Shown here piece after piece: positions 1-5,818 of a stretch of 7,446 bases of DNA. The DNA comes from Methanobrevibacter sp. (lineage in GTDB: Archaea > Methanobacteriota > Methanobacteria > Methanobacteriales > Methanobacteriaceae), in the NCBI GenBank assembly GCA_016291275.1, contig JAEEWY010000073.1, forward strand, positions 1 to 7,446, read 5' to 3'. Numbering within the stretch: the stretch's first letter is position 1; each line of letters starts with the position of its first letter. The translations under genes were made by a program, and so were the position numbers. A model generated the notes under the pieces. The model was not told where the DNA came from and made no database searches. It worked only from the letters and a program-made list of their open reading frames with translations.

Positions 1-414
1 TGAGCCGGAACCGCCAGAACCAGATCCACCAGAACCGGAACCAGAATCAGAAGAACCGGAATCGGAACTAGAACCAGAATCAGAGCTTGAACCAGAGTTA
101 GATCCACTTCCAGAGTTTGAATTACTGCTGGAACTAGATGAATAGCGAGTACCGCTAGAGGAACTAGAATAATATCTTGTACCACTAGAAGAACTAGATG
201 AACTTACAGAACCGCTATCTGAAGAGGTATCTGCAGTGATATTTGTTAAATTTTCAGTATTATTTATTGATGTATTTGTTACATTTGTAACATTCTCTTC
301 CATGCTGGAATCATCTGAGACTAAACCATTTGAAATGAATAGGAATCCACAGACAAGTGCAGCGAAAGCAATTAAGATAAGTAAAATAATAATTATTTTA
401 TTTCCAGTATCCAT
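1..414 (-). CDS. Membrane-anchored Ser/Gly-rich surface protein, N-terminal part (cut by window edge)
   Basis: The frame stays open from the ATG at 414 to the window edge (138 codons, no stop). AGGAGT lies 6 bases upstream of the ATG, a strong ribosome binding site. Residues 6-28 or so form one hydrophobic segment, read as an uncleaved signal anchor or a signal peptide. Residues 41-63 are Asn/Thr-rich and hold six N-glycosylation sequons (NVT, NVT, NTS, NNT, NLT, NIT). The rest is almost entirely Ser, Gly, Asp and Asn, including a 10-residue repeat SSSSSGTRY(Y/S). This composition suggests an extended, glycosylated stalk outside the cell, as seen in many methanogen surface proteins. No catalytic domain is visible; any C-terminal domain lies beyond the window. 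The low-complexity DNA is richer in G+C than its surroundings. The gene is certain; its function is unknown. Confidence 0.85.
   Translation of the reverse strand, partial: MDTGNKIIIILLILIAFAALVCGFLFISNGLVSDDSSMEENVTNVTNTSINNTENLTNITADTSSDSGSVSSSSSSSGTRYYSSSSSGTRYSSSSSSNSNSGSGSNSGSSSDSGSSSDSGSSDSGSGSGGSGSGGSGS
109..198 (-). repeat. 30-bp tandem repeat within the Ser-rich gene
   Basis: Two in-frame 30-base units (198-169 and 168-139) encode SSSSSGTRYY and SSSSSGTRYS. A third unit (138-109) keeps the SSSSS half and then diverges into SNSNSG. The units differ mostly by silent changes, such as AGT/AGC and ACA AGA versus ACT CGC. This suggests an older duplication kept at protein level, in a place where copy number may vary between strains. 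Confidence 0.75.
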
Positions 415-500
415 AAAATTACTCCTAAATTTTTTAAAAATACATTAGTATAATTTAAATCTTTTTAAGATTGATACAATTATAATATTTCTTTTTCAAT

Positions 501-509
501 AAATATAAA
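501..509 (-). promoter_or_regulatory. Candidate TATA box for the Ser-rich surface protein gene
   Basis: On the minus strand this reads TTTATATTT, close to the methanogen TATA box. A start site about 25 bases downstream would fall near 478, giving a leader of about 60 bases before the ATG at 414. A 15-bp palindrome (458-472) sits just downstream of the predicted start. Prediction from sequence only. Confidence 0.45.
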
Positions 510-545
510 CATTATCATATTATTGATTAAAGGAAAAATATCTGA

Positions 546-1160
546 TTAACTAATAAAATTGGTTCTTTGCTTTTCTTCTTCATGCTTAGGCAATTCTCTA
601 TTTTCAATTGATTTTAAAATCCATGCCATATTAGTTGCCAATGTTCTCATAGTTTGAAGACCTTCCAAATCTTGCTTGACTTCTTCAGGAGTGTTTCCAT
701 GAACACTATTCCAATACTGTGATGCAACAATAGGCATGTTTGAAATTGTAAAATACCTATTCAATCTGTCAAAGCTTGCACTTGCACCACCTCTACGGCA
801 GCTTACGATAGAAGCTCCAGGTTTGAATTTAAAGTTAGCACTTGCAGCATAGAAAACCCTATCAAGTATAGCGCATAATGCACCATTAGGTCCAGCGTAA
901 TAAACTGGAGAACCTATAATCACCCCATCAGATTCTATTAGCTTATCAATTATTTCATTTGCTGGATCATCGTCAAATGCACATTTTCCATTGTTATGAC
1001 CGCATTTAAGACAAGCTATGCAACCTCTAACAGGTTTGTTTCCAATCCAGAAGATTTCACTGTCAACACCCTCTTTTTCCAATTGGTTTTTGATTTCAGT
1101 CAATGCTGTGAAAGTGCATCCTTCCTTATGAGGACTTCCATTAATTAGTAAAACTTTCAT
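546..1160 (-). CDS. Flavodoxin-fold NADPH-dependent FMN reductase / iron-sulfur flavoprotein-like protein
   Basis: A 204-residue cytoplasmic flavoprotein, probably an FMN-binding electron-transfer protein or NAD(P)H oxidoreductase. The N-terminal strand MKVLLINGSPHKEG (1-14) carries the GSP phosphate-binding loop, and GSPVYYAGPNG (83-93) is the second FMN contact typical of this family. Cysteines at 47, 50, 53 and 60 form CX2CX2CX6C. This matches in place and spacing the compact motif that holds a 4Fe-4S cluster in methanogen iron-sulfur flavoprotein (Isf). Related Firmicutes flavodoxin proteins also carry such cysteines, so the cluster is inferred. The ATG at 1160 was chosen because GGAG lies 8 bases upstream and the protein then begins directly with the family's first strand. 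An in-frame ATG at 1190 would add ten atypical residues and has no ribosome binding site. Spaced 86 bases after another cysteine-rich gene. Its substrate cannot be read from the sequence. Confidence 0.88.
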   Translation of the reverse strand: MKVLLINGSPHKEGCTFTALTEIKNQLEKEGVDSEIFWIGNKPVRGCIACLKCGHNNGKCAFDDDPANEIIDKLIESDGVIIGSPVYYAGPNGALCAILDRVFYAASANFKFKPGASIVSCRRGGASASFDRLNRYFTISNMPIVASQYWNSVHGNTPEEVKQDLEGLQTMRTLATNMAWILKSIENRELPKHEEEKQRTNFIS

Positions 1161-1203
1161 ATAATTCGCTCCAAAATTAAAAAATAACAATTATTAAACT
1201 AAA

Positions 1204-1246
1204 TAATAAAAAAATAAAAATAAAAATAAAAAAAATAAAGAAAAAA
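1204..1246 (-). terminator. Oligo-T terminator region after the C_GCAxxG_C_C gene
   Basis: Directly after the stop codon at 1247 the minus strand is almost pure T with single A interruptions, containing several runs of five or more T. This is the usual archaeal terminator form. No clear TATA box follows before the flavoprotein start at 1160, so partial read-through into that gene is possible. Confidence 0.5.
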
Positions 1247-1639
1247 TTATTCTTTTAAGTATTCGCAGACCTTTTCACCTGCAAATAAGCATACTTCAAC
1301 ACATGGAGACTTATCATCCCCATCTTTTGAAATATATCCGCAAGTTACAGATTCATACTTGTCCTTGAATTCATTGAATAACTTTTTGGAAGCGGAAATG
1401 ATTTGTTTTTCATCTGCACCTAAAAGACCTAAAGCCATTACAGCTCCAGTTACTGCACCACAAGTTCCTTCAGAGAATGTTCCACCAATTCCTCCAGAGA
1501 ATCCTTTTGCAAGAAGAGCCAATTCTTCAGTAGGCATGCCTGCAACATCACAAATTCCCATAAGAGTTGCTTGTGAACAGCTGTAATCCTTTCTGTATTC
1601 TTCGATTTTCTTTACTACTTCATTTGAATCCAATTCCAT
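1247..1639 (-). CDS. C_GCAxxG_C_C family putative redox protein
   Basis: A 130-residue small cytoplasmic protein of the C_GCAxxG_C_C family (Pfam PF09719 type), named for its spaced conserved cysteines. Visible signatures are SCSQA with Cys21, the glycine-rich stretch GFSGGIGGTFSEGTCGAVTG (46-65, Cys60), then Cys100, Cys113, Cys117 and near the end Cys125. Cys30 is an extra cysteine. The core reads TCGAVTG, a common variant of the named GCAxxG motif. The family is thought to be redox-active or metal-binding, but no reaction is established. The ATG at 1639 has GAGGG 8 bases upstream, a good ribosome binding site. It lies downstream of the metal-transporting ATPase with its own candidate promoter and upstream of a cysteine-rich flavoprotein, with which it may work. 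Confidence 0.88.
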   Translation of the reverse strand: MELDSNEVVKKIEEYRKDYSCSQATLMGICDVAGMPTEELALLAKGFSGGIGGTFSEGTCGAVTGAVMALGLLGADEKQIISASKKLFNEFKDKYESVTCGYISKDGDDKSPCVEVCLFAGEKVCEYLKE

Positions 1640-1708
1640 AATAATCCCTCACAACTATTTTAATCAAATTTTGAATAATTCGAATGAATTAAAACATTGT
1701 TATAGTTA

Positions 1709-1716
1709 GTATAAAC
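1709..1716 (-). promoter_or_regulatory. Candidate TATA box for the C_GCAxxG_C_C gene
   Basis: The minus strand reads TTTATACT here, preceded by AAAG as a possible BRE. A start site about 25 bases downstream (near 1687) would give a leader of about 48 bases before the ATG at 1639. It would make this gene independent of the P-type ATPase, whose oligo-T end lies just upstream. Prediction only. Confidence 0.4.
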
Positions 1717-1750
1717 TTTAATGTTAATAAATTTTTATAAATCAATTAAA

Positions 1751-1818
1751 GAAAAAAAAGGTTTGAAAAAAATAGATAAAAAAGAGTAGAAAAAAGAAAT
1801 AAAATAAAAAAAAAAATA
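1751..1818 (-). terminator. Oligo-T terminator region after the P-type ATPase
   Basis: Following the ATPase stop at 1822, the minus strand has successive T runs (up to 11 T) separated by one to four other bases. There is no hairpin, in keeping with archaeal oligo-T termination. Confidence 0.55.
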
Positions 1819-1821
1819 AGA

Positions 1822-3879
1822 CTAGTTGTGATAGGTTTCACAACTTTGTCTACTTAAAGCATGCTTGTGAGCATGCATATGCTTAATTCCACTTTCTGTT
1901 TTGATTTCATCAATTATATTAATGCCGTCATGAGAATGTGAGTGCTCTCCATCATTATGGAAGTGATAATGTGAATGCTCTACATTTTCAGTATCGATTT
2001 TCTTAATTGAATCATCAAATTTTCTGTCATACAGCAATGCTGCATTCAATACTACAAGACAGGAACCTGCATTATGAACAATAGCTCCAGTAACTGGATT
2101 TAACAATCCTAAAACGGAACAGACAATAGCTACTGCATTGATTGTCATAGACATGATAATATTTGCCTTAATTGTAAACAAGGTTGAATTTGAAAGCTTT
2201 TTAAGATATGGAATCTTGCCAATGTCATCACCTAAAAGTGCGATGTCAGCTGCCTCAATAGCAACATCACTTCCAACTGATCCCATTGCTACACTTACAT
2301 CAGCAGTCTTGAGTGCAGGTGCATCATTTACACCATCACCAATCATACAGACTTTCTTGCCTTCACTTTTGAGCTTTTCAATCCAATCAAGCTTTTCTTG
2401 AGGAAGCAAGTTTCCATATACCTTTCCAATTCCAACTTGAGAAGCAAAATAATTAGCAGTTTCTGTATTATCTCCTGTAAGCAATATTGTTTCAGTTCCC
2501 AATTCATGCAAGTTCTCAATCATGTTTTTGGAATCTTCACGTATTACATCAGACAATCCAATCAAACCGACTACACTATCATTCAAAGCAACGATAATTG
2601 AAGCCTTACCTTCATGTTTTAACTGGTTTAGTTCACTATCAACATTAAAATCAATATTATTTTCTGATAAAAATTTGGAGTTTCCTGCATATACTTGACC
2701 ATAAGAGTTCTTACAACTTACCCCTTTTCCAGGGAACATCTTAAAGTCTTGTGGTTCTTCAATATCAATTTCAACTTCTTTTGCTTTGTCTACAACAGCT
2801 TTAGCCAATGGATGCTCACTTAATTTCTCACAAGAGGCAACTATGTTCAAAACATCCATTTCATCCAAATCATCTTTCAAGGAAATAATATCTGAAACTG
2901 CTAAATTACCGTAAGTTAAAGTACCTGTCTTATCGAACACTAAGGTATTTAATCCACCTAATGTCTCTAAAGCTTCACCAGATTTAATGAGCACACCATA
3001 TTTTGTTGCCTGACCAATAGCTGCCATAATTGCAGTTGGTGTAGCAAGTATCAATGCACATGGACAGAATACTACAAGGACTGTTACTCCTCTTTCAATG
3101 TTTCCTGTAATGAGCCAAGCTGCAATTGCGATTATCAATGCAACAGGAACAAGCCATGTTGCCCATTTGTCTGCAATCCTTTGGGTTGGAGCTTGCTTTT
3201 CATCAGCTGCCTTTACAAGGTCAATCAACTTTTGAAGTGAAGAGTTTTCACCTAAACTGGTTGCTTTAATGTCAATTGCACCATACAAATTCATGGTACC
3301 ACAGAATACCTCATCCCCTACATCCTTATCAATCGGCAATGATTCACCAGTCATGATGGATTGATCAAGAGAAGAGGTACCGTTTATAATTTCACCGTCA
3401 ACAGGTACGCTTTCACCAGGAAGAATTCTCAAAGTATCTCCGATTTTAATCTCATCTACGGAAATCATTTCTTCCTTGCCATCCACAATTCTTCTACCTG
3501 TTTGTGGAGTTAAATTAATAAGATTTCTTAAACCTTTTTTAGCTCTTTCAACTGTCCAGTCTTCTAAAAGAGCACCTAAAGCCATAATCCATGCAACTTC
3601 ACCTGCTGCAAATATCTCACCAATCAAGAGTGATGCCACCATAGCTATTGCAATAAGAAGTGCAGATGAAATCCACTTTTCACGGATTAATCTGGTTAAA
3701 GCCAATAATAACATTGGAATACCACTTATTATTACCGCACCCCATGCAGGGTTTAGGTAAATTGGAGTTTCAATTCCAAGTATCATGAAAATAACAGCGA
3801 TTACGAGAAATATAGCTGAAATAATGGTCATTTTCAAACCAAATAAGAAATCAGTTATTTCATCAATCAATATAGACAC
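1822..3879 (-). CDS. Heavy-metal-translocating P-type (P1B) ATPase with His-rich C-terminal tail
   Basis: Membrane pump that couples ATP hydrolysis to movement of a transition-metal ion, usually outward. Residues (of 685): about eight membrane segments, near 17-37, 44-65, 69-90, 91-107, 238-258, 265-288, 571-593 and 597-616. TGES (177-180) is the actuator loop, CPC (272-274) the membrane metal site, DKTGT (316-320) the phosphorylated aspartate, and HP (356-357) the P1B mark. TGD (468-470) and GDGVNDAP (514-521) complete the ATPase core. There is no N-terminal metal-binding domain. Instead residues 635-684 hold 12 histidines, including two HxHxHxH runs (635-641, 667-673), likely a metal-binding tail. 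The last segment has HNAGS (602-606), unlike the MxxSS of Cu(I) pumps or the DxG of Zn/Cd pumps, so the substrate is open. The start is uncertain: GTG at 3879 is the outer limit, but GGTG there looks like a ribosome binding site for TTG at 3870. Confidence 0.95.
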   Translation of the reverse strand: MSILIDEITDFLFGLKMTIISAIFLVIAVIFMILGIETPIYLNPAWGAVIISGIPMLLLALTRLIREKWISSALLIAIAMVASLLIGEIFAAGEVAWIMALGALLEDWTVERAKKGLRNLINLTPQTGRRIVDGKEEMISVDEIKIGDTLRILPGESVPVDGEIINGTSSLDQSIMTGESLPIDKDVGDEVFCGTMNLYGAIDIKATSLGENSSLQKLIDLVKAADEKQAPTQRIADKWATWLVPVALIIAIAAWLITGNIERGVTVLVVFCPCALILATPTAIMAAIGQATKYGVLIKSGEALETLGGLNTLVFDKTGTLTYGNLAVSDIISLKDDLDEMDVLNIVASCEKLSEHPLAKAVVDKAKEVEIDIEEPQDFKMFPGKGVSCKNSYGQVYAGNSKFLSENNIDFNVDSELNQLKHEGKASIIVALNDSVVGLIGLSDVIREDSKNMIENLHELGTETILLTGDNTETANYFASQVGIGKVYGNLLPQEKLDWIEKLKSEGKKVCMIGDGVNDAPALKTADVSVAMGSVGSDVAIEAADIALLGDDIGKIPYLKKLSNSTLFTIKANIIMSMTINAVAIVCSVLGLLNPVTGAIVHNAGSCLVVLNAALLYDRKFDDSIKKIDTENVEHSHYHFHNDGEHSHSHDGINIIDEIKTESGIKHMHAHKHALSRQSCETYHN

Positions 3880-3916
3880 CTTCTTTTATAATTTTTCATT
3901 GAAATTTATCATAATA

Positions 3917-4109
3917 TTAAGTATTACTTTTTTTAAGATTTTTGTATATTTAGTATTACTAATAATAATATATACAATAGATTATATAAATGTTATTACT
4001 TTTTTGTAGTTTTTTGGGTAAAAAGTATTACTTTTAGAAAAATTTGTAAAAAAATATAGAAATAGTATTACTTTTTTGCCTATTTTGGTATAAAAAGTAT
4101 TACTTTTTA
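3917..4109. repeat. Array of six palindromic sites, probable operator cluster of the P-type ATPase
   Basis: Six copies of AGTATTACT(TTT), a 7-1-7 palindrome of the type AAAAGTA-T-TACTTTT, are centred at 3924, 3956, 3996, 4028, 4068 and 4100. Spacing alternates 32, 40, 32, 40, 32, so pairs repeat with an exact 72-bp period. The copy at 4091-4109 is a perfect 19-bp palindrome, 4021-4035 a perfect 15-bp one, and 3950-3962 a perfect 13-bp one (TTAGTA-T-TACTAA). The copies centred at 3924 and 4068 keep the core but have imperfect outer arms, and the one at 3996 (TGTTATTACTTTTT) has a degraded left half next to the TATA box. DNA between the two sites of each pair is also partly alike, so a composite unit was probably duplicated. 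No other copy is seen in the window. The regulator is not identifiable from sequence; a metal-sensing dimer is the natural guess from the downstream gene. Confidence 0.8.
3983..3990 (-). promoter_or_regulatory. TATA box of the P-type ATPase gene
   Basis: The minus strand reads TTTATATA, the methanogen TATA consensus. Transcription would start around 3960, inside the palindrome at 3950-3962, leaving a leader of about 80 bases. A second, weaker candidate is AAATATAC at 3944-3951. Palindromes lie on both sides of the box, so a bound regulator could block TBP/TFB or RNA polymerase. Confidence 0.55.
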
Positions 4110-4141
4110 AAAAATTTTAAAAAAATTAATAAAAATAGATT

Positions 4142-4217
4142 CAAAAACAATGAAAATAAGTTAAAAAATAGAAAAATAGAGTTAAAAAATAAAAAATGAA
4201 AAAAATAATAAAATAAG
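4142..4217 (-). terminator. Oligo-T terminator region after the nicotianamine synthase gene
   Basis: On the minus strand, multiple T runs of five to seven bases begin about 30 bases after the NAS stop at 4246. No hairpin is seen. It separates NAS transcription from the regulated ATPase promoter downstream. Confidence 0.5.
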
Positions 4218-4245
4218 ATTAGGAATTCAAATAAATAAATTCAAA

Positions 4246-5067
4246 TTAACTAATCTTTCTAATTAAAACAGATGTGTTGTTTGTTTTTCCTCTTGGAAGC
4301 AACATGACTTCCTGATGGAATCCTCTGGTATCCTTTTCAGTTACTGGAGAGTAAAGAATAGCTCTCATACCAGTATAGGTTCTGTAAAGAACAGGAGTCT
4401 TCTCATCAACAACATCCCAAACATTTGCAAATACCCTATCCTTAGGTTCAGCAAATGCTGCAATCATCAAGATATCATAGTCCAAGTCTGCAATGGTCTT
4501 TTCATCACCGGTAATAATCTCAATGCCTTCATCAAGACCTAAACGTTTTAGGACTTTTCTTGATAAGTCAGCAACTTCCTCAAACTGCTCTATACCTATG
4601 CACTTGCAGCCTGTCACCATATTAAACATTATCAATGTCAAAGGTAAAGGACCACTTCCTAAGAATACAAAAGTCTTGTTTTCATTGAATTTAGCCAATT
4701 GCATCTCATTTTCAATAAGGCCAATATACCTGTCATAAAAATGGAATGAATCCAAAACAGCTTTAGGATCATCAGATTCCAAAATTTTCATAGCATTTTC
4801 TCTCTCAAGCCTTGCACCGATATAAACATAAAACTTACGAATCAACTGCAATGCCTTATTCATTTTCTCATCATCAAGGATATGCTTTGCAGAGTCAAAA
4901 TCTATTTCTTTATCATGAGCAATTACTTCAATTTCATCCAAGATTTTTGTAATCTCTTCAATGTCAGTGCCGTCCAATGCAGAAATACCCTCGCTATCGA
5001 GGTCTCCATAGCTTGAAAGCTTATTTGCAATATCTTCAATTGTTCCCCAATATTTATAGCAACTCAT
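4246..5067 (-). CDS. Nicotianamine synthase family protein (archaeal thermonicotianamine synthase type)
   Basis: A 273-residue cytoplasmic enzyme expected to build a nicotianamine-like metal chelator by transferring aminocarboxypropyl groups from S-adenosylmethionine. The Methanothermobacter enzyme (MtNAS) starts from glutamate and makes thermonicotianamine. From memory of MtNAS, similarity runs from MSCYxYW at the start to TNNTSVL near the end. The helical N-terminal domain has AKHILDD (60-66) and IRKFYV (76-81). Glu88 and Tyr114 fall where MtNAS has its active-site Glu81 and Tyr107. The Rossmann part has FLGSGPLPLT as the SAM loop, then IGIEQF, ITGDE and YRTYTGMRAILY. ATG at 5067 was chosen because GTGAT lies 3 bases upstream and the protein then begins MSCY as in MtNAS; the longer TTG start at 5079 has no ribosome binding site. 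It follows a nickel/peptide-type ABC transporter and a GNAT gene, suggesting metal uptake or storage. The exact product is not provable here. Confidence 0.93.
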   Translation of the reverse strand: MSCYKYWGTIEDIANKLSSYGDLDSEGISALDGTDIEEITKILDEIEVIAHDKEIDFDSAKHILDDEKMNKALQLIRKFYVYIGARLERENAMKILESDDPKAVLDSFHFYDRYIGLIENEMQLAKFNENKTFVFLGSGPLPLTLIMFNMVTGCKCIGIEQFEEVADLSRKVLKRLGLDEGIEIITGDEKTIADLDYDILMIAAFAEPKDRVFANVWDVVDEKTPVLYRTYTGMRAILYSPVTEKDTRGFHQEVMLLPRGKTNNTSVLIRKIS

Positions 5068-5095
5068 TTTATCACACAAAAAGTCTTTAAAAAGA

Positions 5096-5110
5096 AATAT
5101 TATTAATATT
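5096..5110. promoter_or_regulatory. 15-bp palindrome in the NAS leader
   Basis: AATATTA-T-TAATATT is a perfect palindrome with a one-base centre, about 29 bases before the NAS ATG. It has the same 7-1-7 architecture as the sites before the ATPase but a different sequence. In such A/T-only DNA it may be chance. Confidence 0.25.
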
Positions 5111-5173
5111 CAAATTTTTAATTTAATATAAAAAAAATGTAAAATGAAATTTAATATATAATTTATATTTAAA

Positions 5174-5184
5174 GATATATAAAT
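5174..5184 (-). promoter_or_regulatory. Candidate TATA box of the NAS gene
   Basis: The minus strand reads ATTTATATATC, containing TTTATATA. Initiation about 25 bases downstream would give a leader of about 85 bases. A weaker alternative lies at 5126-5137. It suggests NAS can be transcribed separately from the genes upstream. Confidence 0.45.
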
Positions 5185-5211
5185 TTTAAATTAAACTCAA
5201 TAAAATAAATT

Positions 5212-5730
5212 TTATTTACTTGATAAATACTTTACCATATGGACTGTCTGAAGCTCATTATTTGTATCCCAAGTTATATTGAATCCCACTTTTTTCCAAA
5301 AGCTAAATCCTGCTTCAAGATTCTTATGGGTATGCAAGTAAATCTCATTGAAGTTATTTTCACAACAAAACTTCTCAACAACATCATATAATTGTGTAGC
5401 CAATCCACAACGCCTATAATACTTATCTACAAAGAGTCTCCAAATGCTTGCTGTGGATTCCTTAGAGTATAAGTCCTGAAATTCCATAAAGTTCTTATCA
5501 TACTGCCTAACTGCTATGGTAGCAATGATTCTTCCATTACCACTATCCTCAACATAAAACAGACTGTTTTTCTTGCAATCTATATAATACTTATTCAAGT
5601 CTATTATGTCCTTATGCCAAGATGGAATGTAACCATAGCCATATTCAGACCTTATTTGGGAAAACAGGAAATTTCTCACCCTAATTTTTGTATCACAATC
5701 ATCAGACAATTGCTTTATGGTAAAATTCAT
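5212..5730 (-). CDS. GNAT family N-acetyltransferase
   Basis: A 172-residue cytoplasmic protein of the GNAT fold, which transfers an acetyl group from acetyl-CoA to an amine. The acetyl-CoA pyrophosphate loop is visible as RRCGLA (106-111) in the R/QxxGxG/A form, after strand WRLFVD (97-102). The C-terminal FWKKVGF (144-150) is the usual motif B. The ATG at 5730 was chosen because AGTGAT lies 4 bases upstream; an in-frame GTG at 5739 is part of that ribosome binding site. The substrate cannot be told. It lies between the NikE-like ATPase (88 bases before it) and NAS (144 bases after it), so action on a chelator or its precursor is possible, but GNAT genes are common and this may be chance. 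An oligo-T stretch upstream suggests its own promoter, though no clear TATA box is seen. Confidence 0.9.
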   Translation of the reverse strand: MNFTIKQLSDDCDTKIRVRNFLFSQIRSEYGYGYIPSWHKDIIDLNKYYIDCKKNSLFYVEDSGNGRIIATIAVRQYDKNFMEFQDLYSKESTASIWRLFVDKYYRRCGLATQLYDVVEKFCCENNFNEIYLHTHKNLEAGFSFWKKVGFNITWDTNNELQTVHMVKYLSSK

Positions 5731-5770
5731 TTTTATCACTTTAAATCATTTTTAAAATAATAATCTATGT

Positions 5771-5814
5771 AAAAATAAAAAATTAAAATTTTTAAAAATA
5801 AAAAAAATAAAAAA
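5771..5814 (-). terminator. Oligo-T terminator region after the NikE-like ATPase
   Basis: Right after the stop at 5819, the minus strand has T runs of five to eight bases. This is a plausible end of the transporter operon. Confidence 0.5.
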
Positions 5815-5818
5815 GATA

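Larger units (their letters stand above)
3880..4245. other. 366-base gene-free stretch between NAS and the P-type ATPase
   Basis: No coding frame with a ribosome binding site is seen on either strand. The left part (to about 4109) is the ATPase control region, with TATA box, palindrome array and leader. The right part (4110-4245) is almost pure A on the plus strand and serves as the NAS 3' end. That part holds two simple direct repeats: AGTTAAAAAATA at 4159-4170 and 4180-4191, and AATTCAAAT at 4224-4232 and 4238-4246. Confidence 0.6.

Noticed and set aside
236..448. Plus-strand open frame of 70 codons
   Set aside because: It lies over the well-supported minus-strand Ser-rich gene and its ribosome binding site, and has no ribosome binding site of its own.
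1359..1586. Plus-strand open frame opposite the C_GCAxxG_C_C gene
   Set aside because: Shadow of a gene with clear conserved cysteines; no ribosome binding site or recognisable protein features.
1677..1690. ATTCGAAT-centred inverted sequence upstream of the C_GCAxxG_C_C gene
   Set aside because: Only the 8-bp core is perfect; the outer bases do not pair well, so it is not reported as an operator.
2138..2601. Two plus-strand open frames opposite the P-type ATPase
   Set aside because: They lie opposite the conserved catalytic part of the ATPase and resemble no protein family.
3785..4009. Plus-strand frame running from the ATPase start into the gene-free stretch
   Set aside because: A hydrophobic-looking product results from A/T-rich DNA; no ribosome binding site, and it spans the ATPase promoter.
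3917..4109. Regularly spaced repeats resembling a short CRISPR array
   Set aside because: The repeated unit is only about 12-19 bp and palindromic, spacing alternates between two values, the intervening DNA is itself partly repeated and A/T-only, and no cas gene is present. An operator array beside a promoter fits better.
4315..4738. Plus-strand frames opposite the nicotianamine synthase gene
   Set aside because: Shadows of a strongly conserved gene on the other strand.
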